Source: Candidatus Nitrosotenuis chungbukensis
GTDB taxonomy: Archaea; Thermoproteota; Nitrososphaeria; Nitrososphaerales; Nitrosopumilaceae
DNA length: 64,000 nucleotides
NCBI RefSeq assembly: GCF_000685395.1
Contig: NZ_AVSQ01000012.1
Span: 1-64,000 of the forward strand
Reading direction: 5' to 3'
Both the position numbers and the translations under genes were made by a program. Below, piece by piece: positions 53,073-62,074 of the stretch. Below the pieces are notes generated by a model. That model worked only from the letters and a program-made list of their open reading frames with translations. It was not told the DNA's origin and ran no database searches. The first letter of the stretch is position 1. Each line of letters begins with the position of its first letter.

Positions 53073-54186
53073 AGAATTTGGCATAGTCTGGTTTTTTTGG
53101 AATTTCCTTTACATATGGTTTTGTTTCGGTTAGCATCTTGCTTATTAGCTCTAATATTTTTGGGACATTTTCCTTTGTTACCGACGAAATTGGAATCCAT
53201 TTCTTGTTCTCTCCAAGGCCCAAGTATTCTGCTTTTTTGATAATTTCTTCTGGGCTGACTAGGTCACATTTGTTTAGTGCGTAAATTATCTTGTCTTGAT
53301 CTACGTCTAATTCTGCCAGAGTTTTAAGGGAACTACGGAATTTTTTACTCAATTCTAGCAATGTATTGCTCACGTCTATTACGACAATTACTACTTCTGC
53401 ATATTTGAGCTCCTCAAGCGTTGATTTGAAGGCTTCAACCATATATGCTGGTAATTTGCTGATGAATCCTACCGTATCTGAAATAAGAATCGGATTTTTA
53501 TTAATCAGAATTTTCCTCGTGGTAGTTGAAAGAGTCGTAAAGAGTTCAGGGCTTTCCTCCTTGGTTTCGCCAGTCAATAAGTTAAACAGGGTAGTCTTTC
53601 CGGCAGACGTGTATCCGGCAAGCGAGATTGTTTTTAGGCCTACTCTTCTTCTTGCCTCTCTGTGCAATGCCCGCTGTTTTCCTGACTTTGCAAGCTTTGT
53701 TCTGACGCTTTTCATTCTGTTTTGAATGTCATTCTGATATGCGTCTGCTTCAAACATTCCAATTCCCATGAATCCTGGCTGCTCGCCCATCTTGGCCAAT
53801 CTGATTTTTTCTTTTGCACGTGACATCTCATATCTGAGCTGTGCCAATTTTATCTGAAGATGCGACTCATGACTGGCCGATCTTCTCTCAAAAATTTCTA
53901 AAATTAGTGACTCTCTGTCTACGATGTTCATCTTTAGAGTTGAGGCAAGATTGTAATTCTGACTCGGTTTTAGGATCTCGTCATAAATTATCACGTCTGG
54001 CTTTATTTTGTTGGCAAGCTCCTTGATTTCTGCAACCTTTCCTTCCCCAATGCCAAATTTATTCCTGTTAAGAAATTTCTGCTTGATTGTTTTTTCTACC
54101 TTGTATCCAGCTGCTTCACAAAGGCCTAATGCCTCTCTTATCGAGTTTTCATTATCATATGTAATTAAAATTGCAGTTAGTGTCAT
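53062..54186 (-). CDS. hflX: HflX-type GTPase
   Basis: 374 aa. N-terminal HflX domain (about residues 1-115) and a coiled arm with [12 protein letters not shown]; the GTPase domain has Walker [11 protein letters not shown], switch II D-T-V-G-F-I and N-K-C-D for guanine. In other organisms it binds and rescues ribosomes. Downstream of the PhoU-like gene. Confidence 0.94.
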   Translation of the reverse strand: MTLTAILITYDNENSIREALGLCEAAGYKVEKTIKQKFLNRNKFGIGEGKVAEIKELANKIKPDVIIYDEILKPSQNYNLASTLKMNIVDRESLILEIFERRSASHESHLQIKLAQLRYEMSRAKEKIRLAKMGEQPGFMGIGMFEADAYQNDIQNRMKSVRTKLAKSGKQRALHREARRRVGLKTISLAGYTSAGKTTLFNLLTGETKEESPELFTTLSTTTRKILINKNPILISDTVGFISKLPAYMVEAFKSTLEELKYAEVVIVVIDVSNTLLELSKKFRSSLKTLAELDVDQDKIIYALNKCDLVSPEEIIKKAEYLGLGENKKWIPISSVTKENVPKILELISKMLTETKPYVKEIPKKPDYAKFYED

Positions 54187-54199
54187 AGTGGCAAAAATT

Positions 54200-55249
54200 T
54201 TACAGTTTGGGCCTTTTTAGCAGTTTTTCTATATTCATGTTAAGTACGATTTCCGCAATATCGCTTGCGTATTCTGCAATTCTGATTATGTTTTCCGACA
54301 TTCTCCTTATCCTATATGCTTCCTCTTCATCCTTTATTGATTTTATTAATTCTAGCATCTTCTTTTCATATTTTGACGCATCTGATGCTCTTTTGATTGC
54401 AAGCTCTGCCAGATTAAAGTCCTCCTTGAATAATGCAAGACATGCTTGGTCCAAAACGGATACTGCAAAGTCATTTAGATCCTCGATTTTTTCCATTATG
54501 TTATTTTTGATTGGTCTTTTGAATTCTAAAAGATCCTTTGTTATCAAAACTGCATGATCCCCAGTTCTCTCAATGTTTTTTACAATTAATCTGTAGCCAA
54601 GACACTGTCTTGCATTGGTAAACCCCATGTCTTTTAACATGTATTCATTTTGAATTGCAATTTTTAGCTGGCGTATGATGTAAAAGCCAAACCGATCTAC
54701 CTCATCATCGCTGTCAATTACCTCTTTTGCGAGCTCGATATTTCCCTCTTTTACTGCAAGCAATGCATCTCTGAGCATTGATTTTGCCAGGTGAAGCATT
54801 CTTTTGAATGCACCATCTACTGACAGCTCCAAAAGATTCACAAGAACTTGAATTGTTATTCCGTCAACAGAATCTGAAATAATTTCAGCACCCATTAGCA
54901 TTCCTTTGACTGCTGATTTGATCGCGTTTCTTTGTCCTGGTTGAAGCCTATCTGTTTTCGGTTTTATTTGAATTGTTTTATATCCAAGAAAATACAACGA
55001 GACAAGCTTACGTATTATGGCAGAATTTTCATCGTCTCTTGCAATCTCCAAAACAGCCTCTTCTGTTTGTATGGTCTTTGTTTGGTCTTTTGCAGGAAGT
55101 ATCTTGAGGCCTGATTTTCCTTGCCGCGTAATGGTGATTTGGTCTCCTTGTTTTAGGCCCAATTCTGTAATCCATTGCTTTGGCAAAGATACTATGTAAG
55201 ATGACTTTCCGGTAAACTGTAAGCGTCGGGTCTCCTCTCGTTCCTGCAT
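54200..55249 (-). CDS. PhoU-like regulator with AbrB-type N-terminus
   Basis: 349 aa. An N-terminal swapped-hairpin AbrB-like DNA-binding motif ([27 protein letters not shown]) is followed by PhoU helical-bundle repeats (about residues 120-345; metal-binding type E/D-x-x-x-D patterns such as D-S-D-D-E-V-D). Archaeal proteins of this type are thought to regulate phosphate uptake. A 20-bp perfect palindrome lies about 35-55 bp upstream of its start. First gene of the minus-strand run. Confidence 0.88.
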   Translation of the reverse strand: MQEREETRRLQFTGKSSYIVSLPKQWITELGLKQGDQITITRQGKSGLKILPAKDQTKTIQTEEAVLEIARDDENSAIIRKLVSLYFLGYKTIQIKPKTDRLQPGQRNAIKSAVKGMLMGAEIISDSVDGITIQVLVNLLELSVDGAFKRMLHLAKSMLRDALLAVKEGNIELAKEVIDSDDEVDRFGFYIIRQLKIAIQNEYMLKDMGFTNARQCLGYRLIVKNIERTGDHAVLITKDLLEFKRPIKNNIMEKIEDLNDFAVSVLDQACLALFKEDFNLAELAIKRASDASKYEKKMLELIKSIKDEEEAYRIRRMSENIIRIAEYASDIAEIVLNMNIEKLLKRPKL

Positions 55250-55283
55250 GAGTAAATATGTAACACGATCTATATAGATTTAT

Positions 55284-55303
55284 AATAATCATATATGATT
55301 ATT
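55284..55303. promoter_or_regulatory. 20-bp perfect palindrome between phoU-like and kinase genes
   Basis: AATAATCATATATGATTATT is its own reverse complement over 20 bp. It lies just upstream of a leftward TATA-like TTATAAATC and in the shared 121-bp region of the divergent genes. Suggests a dimeric operator, maybe for the PhoU-like protein itself. Confidence 0.5.
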
Positions 55304-55370
55304 AAAAAATTAATAGAATCAAATCTGACGTTTTGCGTTAGATAATAAACACGTTCATACAAATTTACAT

Positions 55371-57065
55371 GTGATAAAGTCAATTAGGATTCCAGACGCG
55401 CTCATAATTATAGCAGTAATTGTATCATTTTCCATAATGCTGTATTCCTATGAGGAAGCAGAACAAAATCTTAAAGAAATTCTTTTGCAAAACCAAATCG
55501 AGCTCCAGTATGGCGCCAACAAAGCAATAAAAATGAGCATAGAGTCTGATCTGAACTCATTAACTCACGAGTTACGTAACATTGCGCAATATTATTACAT
55601 TGATGATTATCTCACAAATGGGCAGTCTGAAGCGATCATATTTCAAAAATTCGAAGAGATCAACAAAATCACTCCAACTAAAACGTTCTTTAAGACTGAT
55701 AAAGAATTTAAAATAATTTACAACATTAATGGAGAGAGAAACTCCCCAATTGGCCTAGATCTTTCTAACCAACCATATGTGCAAGAAATCAAGCAAACAA
55801 TGAAGCCTTCTTTTTCGTCAGACGATGTGGGTTTAGATGGAAGTTTTCAAATAACTTTGGCATATCCAGTTGTTGATAAAAATAATGATCTACAAGGGAT
55901 AATAGGAATTATGTTTGATCCGTCTCAATTTTTCAACAAACACGGAAACATATTTGATATCAATTCTGAATACTTGGTAATAATAGATAACGATGCGCAA
56001 TTTATTGTTGCGCCAAAGAATCCCATGATTGATGTAGTAGGAAAAAAATTCTATGATGCCGACGTACAACAATTTCTGCAAAATGATCCAAACACGATTA
56101 AACTTTTTGAAGATATGATAAATGGAAATGCCGCTAAATATTCCATCACTAAAACAGAATTGGGAGAAACACTGTCCACTGGAATTCCTATCAAAATTGA
56201 CGAAAAAACCGAATATTTTGCCTTAATCGTGACTCACACCGAATCATTATATTCTGATGCAGAATCGACACTTCAAACAAATAGGCTTGTCTTGATCAGC
56301 TTTGCAGCCGCCTTGGTTGTGAGTATTGTCTTGTTTGCGTTCAGTAGAGACAAACTTTTCAAAAAGGAAGCGGAAATTATTCAAATTAAAAAAGATCTGG
56401 AAATTGCAGAATACAAATCAAAATCGGACAAACTTGCAGCAGTAGGTGAGCTTGCAGCAAGAATAGCACACGACCTAAGGAATCCACTCTCTGTGATTAG
56501 GGCAACATCAGAAATACTGCAAATGCAAAGCAAGAACCTCACTGAAAAGGAAAAAGAAACATTTGAGAAGCAAAAAAGTGCCATTGACAGAATGTCTCAT
56601 CAAATTGCCGAAGTACTGGATTTTGTAAGGAGTAATCCGGTAACAAAACAGCCAATAGAGTTTTCAAAAATGATCAATAATGTCCTTAATAGTATACTGG
56701 TTCCAAAACGTGTTAAGATTATCAAGCCGGACAAGGATTTTGTTTTAAGATGTGATCCTTCACAAATAGAAGCCGTACTTGTCAATCTACTCAGAAACGC
56801 AATTGATGCAGTTGAAAATGATGGCATTATATCTATAAAATTGTCTGAAGATCAGAATTTCCATATCGTTTCCATTGAAGACACTGGTCATGGAATACCA
56901 GAAAAGAATTTGCAAAAAATTTTTGAACCGTTATTTACAACAAAACAAAAAGGAACTGGTCTTGGGCTTGCAAGCTGTAAAAATATTATAGAACAGCACG
57001 GTGGCACAATAATTGCAGAAAACAATCCCACTACTTTTACTATGAAGCTTCCAAAAAATAATTAG
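55371..57065 (+). CDS. Membrane sensor histidine kinase with Cache-like sensor
   Basis: 564 aa from GTG 55371. TM1 about residues 10-26, extracytoplasmic Cache-type domain about 30-300 (S-F-Q-I-T-L-A-Y-P-V-V-D), TM2 about 303-323, coiled linker, H-box with H367 (A-H-D-L-R-N-P-L), N-box L-L-R-N-A-I-D-A-V, G1 E-D-T-G-H-G-I-P and G2 G-T-G-L-G-L. No HAMP or receiver. No response regulator gene adjacent, so its partner is unknown. Confidence 0.93.
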   Translation: MIKSIRIPDALIIIAVIVSFSIMLYSYEEAEQNLKEILLQNQIELQYGANKAIKMSIESDLNSLTHELRNIAQYYYIDDYLTNGQSEAIIFQKFEEINKITPTKTFFKTDKEFKIIYNINGERNSPIGLDLSNQPYVQEIKQTMKPSFSSDDVGLDGSFQITLAYPVVDKNNDLQGIIGIMFDPSQFFNKHGNIFDINSEYLVIIDNDAQFIVAPKNPMIDVVGKKFYDADVQQFLQNDPNTIKLFEDMINGNAAKYSITKTELGETLSTGIPIKIDEKTEYFALIVTHTESLYSDAESTLQTNRLVLISFAAALVVSIVLFAFSRDKLFKKEAEIIQIKKDLEIAEYKSKSDKLAAVGELAARIAHDLRNPLSVIRATSEILQMQSKNLTEKEKETFEKQKSAIDRMSHQIAEVLDFVRSNPVTKQPIEFSKMINNVLNSILVPKRVKIIKPDKDFVLRCDPSQIEAVLVNLLRNAIDAVENDGIISIKLSEDQNFHIVSIEDTGHGIPEKNLQKIFEPLFTTKQKGTGLGLASCKNIIEQHGGTIIAENNPTTFTMKLPKNN

Positions 57066-57087
57066 TTACACGTATTAATATTGCAAA

Positions 57088-57576
57088 TTGTCTGCAATTA
57101 ACATGGATCAAGTTTTGAAGCTGAAACACACCATTGACGCATTATTTGGGAATGGAGTTTCAAAATACCTGCCAAAAGAAATCGAAATTACATTTTCTAA
57201 AAAGACTGGAAGAATTAAAGAGGTCTATCACAATGCCCGATTATTATGTACGCTAAGAATCGATGGAGGTCTGGCAATAACTCCGTATTTTGCGCAGATG
57301 TTGATAAAAAGTAAGAAATTTCATCAAAACTGCATCGAAATAGATGAAGACTCAAAACCTTTTGTGCAAGATGGCAAGTCTGTTTTCTGCAAACATGTTG
57401 TTTTGGCTGGAAAAAATATTATGATAGGCGCAGATGTTCCAGTACTTTACAAAGACAAAGTAATTGCAGTCGGGCGCGCAGTCGTAAACTCCGAAATGAT
57501 GATGACTTTGAAAAGAGGGGTTGCGATCAAAGTCCGCGATAGTTTAAAATCTGGTTTGGAGGAAAAGACATCATGA
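57088..57576 (+). CDS. PUA-domain RNA-binding protein
   Basis: 162 aa from TTG 57088 or 157 aa from ATG 57103. N-terminal alpha/beta domain with L-F-G-N-G-V-S-K-Y-L-P-K-E, then a PUA domain (about residues 75-155) with K-H-V-V-L-A-G-K-N-I-M-I-G-A-D-V-P-V and V-I-A-V-G-R-A. This layout resembles MCT-1/Tma20-like archaeal proteins that bind ribosomes or tRNA. Overlaps the NAC gene by 4 bp, so a translation role fits. Confidence 0.85.
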   Translation: MSAINMDQVLKLKHTIDALFGNGVSKYLPKEIEITFSKKTGRIKEVYHNARLLCTLRIDGGLAITPYFAQMLIKSKKFHQNCIEIDEDSKPFVQDGKSVFCKHVVLAGKNIMIGADVPVLYKDKVIAVGRAVVNSEMMMTLKRGVAIKVRDSLKSGLEEKTS

Positions 57577-57917
57577 TGCGAGGGGGCGGTAACCGTGAAA
57601 TGAGAAGAATGATGGACAAAATGGGCCTGGATATGAAAGAACTTTCAAATGTCCAAGAGGTAATCATAAAAACAGACAAAAAAGAGATCATAATCTCCAA
57701 GCCTTCCGTTACCGAAATGAAGGCCAAGGATAACTCTATTTTTCAAGTTATAGCAACAAGTTATGAGGAAAAAGAACTGGAAGTTCCAATATTCTCAGAA
57801 GAAGACATCATGCTAGTGTGTCAGCAGGCAAACGTTTCGCCGGAGGCTGCAACAAATGCACTAGTTGAGACAAAAGGCGATCTTGCAAGGGCAATCCTAC
57901 TTTTGAGCACAAAATGA
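57573..57917 (+). CDS. nac: Nascent polypeptide-associated complex protein (NAC alpha)
   Basis: 114 aa. NAC domain (about residues 10-65, with R-R-M-M-D-K-M-G-L-D-M-K-E-L and V-Q-E-V-I-I-K-T) and C-terminal UBA domain (about 75-113, D-I-M-L-V-C-Q-Q-A-N-V-S-P-E-A-A). Homodimeric ribosome-exit chaperone in archaea. Co-transcribed with the PUA protein. Confidence 0.95.
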   Translation: MMRGGGNREMRRMMDKMGLDMKELSNVQEVIIKTDKKEIIISKPSVTEMKAKDNSIFQVIATSYEEKELEVPIFSEEDIMLVCQQANVSPEAATNALVETKGDLARAILLLSTK

Positions 57918-57954
57918 ATAATTTAATTAACGGGTTTAGAGGGTTTTTAGCTAT

Positions 57955-58305
57955 ATGAAGGAAGCCGCACAAGCCACAGTTGCAGATTCTAAAGTAAGCA
58001 AGATAATCAAGTCATTATCTGAGCTTGAGAATCACATCGATTCCTTAAACGAAAAAGTAGCAGATATCAAAAAAACGCTAGCTTCCAAGACTCAAACTGA
58101 ACTTGAATCACTAAAAACCCAGGTAACTCAAATGGCAATTAAGGAGGCTGAATCCATAATCTCAGAAACCAAAGCAAAGGCAGAACAACAATCAAAAAAG
58201 ATTGCTGCCGAAGGAGAAGCAAAATTGGCCAAGCTCAAAGCCACAGTCGAATCCAAATCTAATGAGGCGGTAGACAGCGTAGTTTCAACGATTCTAAAGC
58301 CATAA
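57955..58305 (+). CDS. Coiled-coil protein, A-type ATPase stalk (subunit H/E)-like
   Basis: 116 aa, almost all heptad helix: an Asp/Lys-rich first half and an Ala/Lys/Glu-rich second half with I-K-E-A-E-S-I-I-S-E-T-K-A-K-A-E, like peripheral stalk subunits (AhaH/E or bacterial b). No other ATPase subunit gene is adjacent, so this could simply be a generic coiled coil. Confidence 0.55.
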   Translation: MKEAAQATVADSKVSKIIKSLSELENHIDSLNEKVADIKKTLASKTQTELESLKTQVTQMAIKEAESIISETKAKAEQQSKKIAAEGEAKLAKLKATVESKSNEAVDSVVSTILKP

Positions 58306-58328
58306 AACCTTAAATCCAAAAGATCATC

Positions 58329-58991
58329 TTGTATAGCATCAGCGCATTAGAACACTGTCGTATTGGCGTTGCCACCACCTATGGCAAACCCTACTTTCAA
58401 TTTGTCAAAACACTCAAAATTTTAAATGTAAAATATGATTCTCTTCTCCCAGGCGAGATTGAAAGCTATTCTGGAAATCTCATACTCACAACGGCAGAGG
58501 AATCGCCAAAATTTGCAAATCAGCCAATACTATATGAGGAAATCCTAAAGGAAGATCCTACTGTAATCCAGGGAATAATAATTGAAATGCTAGATTCTGG
58601 ACTAAATGATAATGAGCTTTTAATTGGCATTGATCCTGGACAACGAATAGGCCTTTCAGTTCTGTATTTTGGCAAAGAAATTGAAAGGGGACTGTATAAT
58701 TCGCCGGAGGATCTCGCAAACCACGTTGCCAAAATTCTTGGCGGACTAAGGGCTGAACGAAAAATAATCAAAATAGGAAACGGTAACATGCAGGTCACAA
58801 AACAAATTACAACTCTCCTTAACCTTAGATTCTGCTCTCACTTTGAGCTGGAATTAGTAGATGAGCGCAAAACCACGAAAAAAATCAAAAACTACAACAA
58901 GCGCGGTGAGCGTGATATGATGTCTGCAAAATTCATCACACAAAGAGAGGGTTACAGACGTTTTGTCTTACCGCTTTCAAGGACTGGCTGA
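58329..58991 (+). CDS. RuvC/RNase H-fold protein of unknown function
   Basis: 220 aa. The C-terminal half begins with L-I-G-I-D-P-G-Q-R-I-G-L (D102), followed by V-D-E-R-K (E179) and G-E-R-D-M-M-S-A (D196): the D-E-D spacing and G-I-D-P-G strand fit a RuvC/YqgF-like nuclease core. The N-terminal ~95 residues are an extra alpha/beta domain. No known family recognised. Possibly a structure-specific nuclease; catalytic residues look intact. Confidence 0.7.
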   Translation: MYSISALEHCRIGVATTYGKPYFQFVKTLKILNVKYDSLLPGEIESYSGNLILTTAEESPKFANQPILYEEILKEDPTVIQGIIIEMLDSGLNDNELLIGIDPGQRIGLSVLYFGKEIERGLYNSPEDLANHVAKILGGLRAERKIIKIGNGNMQVTKQITTLLNLRFCSHFELELVDERKTTKKIKNYNKRGERDMMSAKFITQREGYRRFVLPLSRTG

Positions 58992-59083
58992 TTTTTTACT
59001 AAATTAATTCCAAAAACGTAAAAAATTCACGCCTAAATCGGCTAAATACCATGCGTAAAAAAAACGTTAGATATTTATATAAC

Positions 59084-59101
59084 TTGACGATTTTTTGTCA
59101 A
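59084..59101. promoter_or_regulatory. Inverted repeat TTGAC/GTCAA
   Basis: TTGAC (59084-59088), an 8-nt T-rich spacer, then GTCAA (59097-59101). It may be a terminator for the RuvC-like gene or an operator for the next gene. Confidence 0.35.
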
Positions 59102-59130
59102 ATTGATCAAGCTAATTGCCAAGATCAACT

Positions 59131-59161
59131 ATAATTTTTATACAATTTATATAAAAATTAT
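59131..59161. promoter_or_regulatory. Perfect 12-bp inverted repeat in an AT-rich leader region
   Basis: ATAATTTTTATA (59131-59142), 7-nt spacer CAATTTA, then TATAAAAATTAT (59150-59161). Lies in a roughly 235-bp non-coding stretch (58992-59226) with several TATA-like boxes before the zinc-ribbon gene; a nearer TATA candidate is CCTATATCAT (about 59199-59208). Confidence 0.45.
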
Positions 59162-59226
59162 GTAAAAAATATGGATCCATCCTTAAATATTTACGATTCC
59201 TATATCATATTACAAGTGAATACGAT

Positions 59227-59667
59227 ATGACATGTAAAGGAATCTGCTCTAGATACAAGGCACAAAAGCCAGTAGGAACTGGACGTTATGCTTCAGGACA
59301 GAGACGATGTCAAATTTGTGAAATCTTCATCAAATGGGAAGGCCTTTGGTGCCCATGCTGCGGTTATAGATTGAGAACAAAACCACGAAATCTCAAATAC
59401 AAAGCCAAGCTACGTGCCAGAGTAGAAGCCGAAGCCCAAGAGGCAATAGCAGTACAACCAAACGTTGAGGCGGCAGAAGAAGTAACAGCAACAAAAGTAA
59501 AAAGAACAAGAAAAGCCAAAACTGCAACCAAAGTCAAAGCTGAGACTAAGCAAGCAATACAGCCAGACACTGAGGTAACAGCAACAAAAGTAAAAAGAAC
59601 AAGAAAAGCCAAAGCCGCAATCGAAGTTGAAACTGGTGCCAAAGAAGCGATATCAATAAAGGCATAA
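59227..59667 (+). CDS. Zinc-ribbon protein with a basic Ala/Lys repeat tail
   Basis: 146 aa. N-terminal M-T-C-K-G-I-C-S-R-Y-K, then C-Q-I-C and C-P-C-C-G make a zinc-binding domain (about residues 1-57) ending R-L-R-T-K-P-R-N. From about 60 on the chain is Ala/Lys/Thr/Glu-rich and carries two copies of V-T-A-T-K-V-K-R-T-R-K-A-K, histone-tail-like. Probably nucleic-acid binding. Such small basic zinc proteins recur in thaumarchaeal genomes; role unknown. Confidence 0.75.
   Translation: MTCKGICSRYKAQKPVGTGRYASGQRRCQICEIFIKWEGLWCPCCGYRLRTKPRNLKYKAKLRARVEAEAQEAIAVQPNVEAAEEVTATKVKRTRKAKTATKVKAETKQAIQPDTEVTATKVKRTRKAKAAIEVETGAKEAISIKA
59486..59611. repeat. Tail-coding direct repeats
   Basis: The stretch beginning AACAGCAACAAAAGTAAAAA occurs at about 59486 and 59576 (90 bp apart, 30 codons) and is identical for over 35 bp. 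The identity in DNA points to recent repeat expansion. Confidence 0.75.
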
Positions 59668-59685
59668 TCTCTATTCAAGAAAGTA

Positions 59686-60021
59686 ATGTCAAGTTCTGAC
59701 TACAGTAAGATAACTGTAGAAACAGAAAATCGGAAATTCGATGTCAAAATTGAAAAGTACGACAACGGTTTTTTTATTTCTATAACTGAAGGTGTCAATA
59801 AGCTTGGCGCAATGATGATATCCGTGGGGATAGGTCCGTCGCCTAGCACATCAACAATAATTCCTGCAAGAACCGACGCACTTTTCCTAAAACTGATCTC
59901 TCAAAAACTGGCATCCTATGTAAAAGGTGTATGCATTGTCTCATTATTCACACAGAAGGAGCTTGGAGCAAACGTAGGTAAAGTTCTAATTGAGAAAATT
60001 ACTGAGGCAATTCGAGAATGA
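59686..60021 (+). CDS. Small alpha/beta protein upstream of the UbiD-type decarboxylase
   Basis: 111 aa. Beta-rich start (I-T-V-E-T-E-N-R-K-F-D-V-K-I), a Gly/Pro/Ser loop G-I-G-P-S-P-S-T-S-T, and C-terminal helices. Overlaps the decarboxylase gene by 4 bp, so the two are translationally coupled. No family recognised; a partner or assembly role is possible. Confidence 0.7.
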   Translation: MSSSDYSKITVETENRKFDVKIEKYDNGFFISITEGVNKLGAMMISVGIGPSPSTSTIIPARTDALFLKLISQKLASYVKGVCIVSLFTQKELGANVGKVLIEKITEAIRE

Positions 60022-61346
60022 CTGATATCCGCACTTTCATTGAGAAAATAAAAAAAGCGGGACAGTTATCTACTATAAAAAAGAGCGTTTCTACTAAATA
60101 TGAAATTGCGGCAGTTACGGCAAAGGTGGATGGAGCAAACGCAGTCCTCTTTGAAAACATCAAAGAAAGCAAACTGCGTCTTGTTGCAAACTTGGTTGGC
60201 ACAAGAGAGCGATTTGCAAGCGCCATATCTGCAACGGAATCAACAATTCACAGTAAAGTGATATCTGCAATAGAGAATGCAAAAAAACCAAAAATTATTC
60301 TAGATGGTAAATTCTTAGAAAACTCTTCAAAGGATCTGTCGATTCTTCCAATAGTGACTCATTTTGAAAAGGAGTCAGGGCCGTTTATCACATCATCAAT
60401 AATTTACACGTCAAATCAGGAAAAAAAGGCACAAAACTCATCATTTCACAGACTGATGCCGTTAGATAAGACTCATCTCTCCATACGAATGGTGGAGGGA
60501 AGACACCTTCATAGAACATTTGTACATGCAAAGGAACGCGGTGAGGACCTCAAAGTAGCAATAACTGTCGGAGTTCATCCAGCCGTATCAATTGCCGGCG
60601 CATATCAGGCTGAATGGGGAGAAGACGAACTGGAGATAGCAAACTCACTTTTGGCAGGAAAGCTCACACTCACAAAGCTGCCATACTCTGGCATGAAAGT
60701 GCCGTCTGGCGCAGAAATCGTTTTGGAAGGAAAAATACTGCAGGACAAAACCCACAAAGAATGGATGGTTGAGATGCTTCGAACATATGATTTTGCAAGA
60801 GAGCAACCTGTCTTTGAGCTTGAAAAGATATACTATAGGAATAATGCAATTTTCCATGATGTTCTGGCAGGATATTCAGAACACAGACTACTAATGGGAA
60901 TGCCAATTGAGGCAAAGCTTAACCGCGATGTCAAAAAGACAATTCCACAAACAAAACAGGTGGTGATGACAAACGGCGGATGTAATTGGCTGCATGCGGT
61001 AGTGCAAATTTCAAAAAAGAAAGATGTTGATGCGAAAAAAGCAATCGAAAAGACATTTGCTGCTCATCGCTCACTTAAGATGGTAACAATAGTGGACGAT
61101 GACATCGATCCGTCTGATCCAGTTCAGGTAGAATATGCGATGGCAACAAGATTCCAGGCTGATAAGGATCTTACAATAATTGAAAAGGTGAGAGGCTCAA
61201 GCCTTGATCCGTCTAGTGATCAAAAGAACCTGCTTACCACAAAGCTTGGAATTGATGCAACTCGACCTCTGTCAAAACGACCAGAAGGATTTGAAATAGC
61301 AAAGATCCCACGAGAAAATAAAATCTCACTCAAAGACTATTTGTAA
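60018..61346 (+). CDS. UbiD-family decarboxylase
   Basis: 442 aa, full UbiD length. H-L-S-I-R-M-V-E-G-R-H-L-H and I-T-V-G-V-H-P-A in the prenyl-FMN/substrate region, A-E-W-G-E-D-E-L-E, K-V-P-S-G-A-E-I-V-L-E-G and C-terminal D-D-D-I-D-P-S-D are typical. In archaea, UbiD homologues decarboxylate anhydromevalonate phosphate in the modified mevalonate pathway, a likely role here. The prenyl-FMN synthase (UbiX) is not in the window. Confidence 0.9.
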   Translation: MTDIRTFIEKIKKAGQLSTIKKSVSTKYEIAAVTAKVDGANAVLFENIKESKLRLVANLVGTRERFASAISATESTIHSKVISAIENAKKPKIILDGKFLENSSKDLSILPIVTHFEKESGPFITSSIIYTSNQEKKAQNSSFHRLMPLDKTHLSIRMVEGRHLHRTFVHAKERGEDLKVAITVGVHPAVSIAGAYQAEWGEDELEIANSLLAGKLTLTKLPYSGMKVPSGAEIVLEGKILQDKTHKEWMVEMLRTYDFAREQPVFELEKIYYRNNAIFHDVLAGYSEHRLLMGMPIEAKLNRDVKKTIPQTKQVVMTNGGCNWLHAVVQISKKKDVDAKKAIEKTFAAHRSLKMVTIVDDDIDPSDPVQVEYAMATRFQADKDLTIIEKVRGSSLDPSSDQKNLLTTKLGIDATRPLSKRPEGFEIAKIPRENKISLKDYL

Positions 61347-61363
61347 CGCTTTTGGACAAATTT

Positions 61364-61726
61364 TCAAAGTTGAATATTCAAGCTTTGAATTTTTTTAATA
61401 ATCTCATCATGATTTGCCTCCACATCTAATGAGAAAATAAGTAGTCCGTCATCTAGGAAAAGCGTTACCAATTTTACGTATTCTTTGGCAGTTATCATCC
61501 AATTTGTCTTGCCTAGCGGTCCGTCGAACATTTCCTCCATGTTTGCCTTGACTGATGCATAATAATGCGCCAAATTTCCTAGTTCCGCATCAAGAAGCGG
61601 TTTCTTGCCTTGGTGTCTTGCAAATGCGATCAGCTTTCTATCTTTGATCCTCCCAACAAATCGTATTGAATCGTCTATTGCTAGGACTTCATTACATGCT
61701 ACAAGCGGATTAATCTGTTTACTCAT
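61364..61726 (-). CDS. DUF6659-like small protein
   Basis: 120 aa. I-R-F-V-G-R-I-K-D-R-K-L-I-A in a beta-hairpin, Y-Y-A-S-V-K-A-N-M-E-E-M in a helix, then V-T-L-F-L-D-D-G-L-L-I-F-S strands: a roadblock/profilin-like layout. Paralogue of 62075-62452 (I-R-F-V-G-L-I-N-S). Common, uncharacterised family in thaumarchaea. Confidence 0.75.
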   Translation of the reverse strand: MSKQINPLVACNEVLAIDDSIRFVGRIKDRKLIAFARHQGKKPLLDAELGNLAHYYASVKANMEEMFDGPLGKTNWMITAKEYVKLVTLFLDDGLLIFSLDVEANHDEIIKKIQSLNIQL

Positions 61727-62074
61727 AGGGATTGCTCCAGAAAATGTTCTAATTTAATATTATCGTATGCCTTTCCAAGCGGGTTTTTACTTACTTTTTA
61801 AAAGCCTTTTGAAAATCAAGAAATCTAGTGACGCTTTTACCATCTGTCACTGGAAACAATTTCTTTAATAATTTTGAATATTGTTTTATTGATTTTTAAT
61901 TAAACCGAATTCTTTTTTCATTGTAGCAAAGATTACCTGATTGTCACCAGTAAGTATGATTGCATGAGAAGTGATAACCAATGTTACGATCCGATCATTC
62001 GTTTTCTTGTAACGTGGTAAATCACTGATAATTTCTACGCGTCTTTTATTAGTAAATTTACAAAAATTGATTCA
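61727..62074. other. 348-bp spacer without an intact gene
   Basis: AT-rich spacer between two DUF6659-like genes. It holds a short T-rich tract, TATA-like boxes and, on the minus strand, a coding remnant (described separately at 61886-62040). No RNA gene or repeat array seen. Confidence 0.6.
61886..62040 (-). pseudogene. Remnant of a DUF6659-like gene
   Basis: On the minus strand, the reading from V-E-I-I-S-D-L-P-R-Y-K-K through I-V-T-L-V-I-T-S-H-A-I-I-L-T-G to K-N-Q and TAA (61886-61888) is protein-like and resembles the C-terminal strands of the adjacent family members. A TGA lies in frame upstream, near 62075, and no start codon precedes the fragment. It looks like a decayed third copy. 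Confidence 0.5.

Noticed and set aside
59364-59678. Minus-strand hydrophobic open frame opposite the basic zinc protein
   Set aside because: It mirrors the Lys/Ala repeat of the real gene; the zinc motif and the promoter favour the plus strand.
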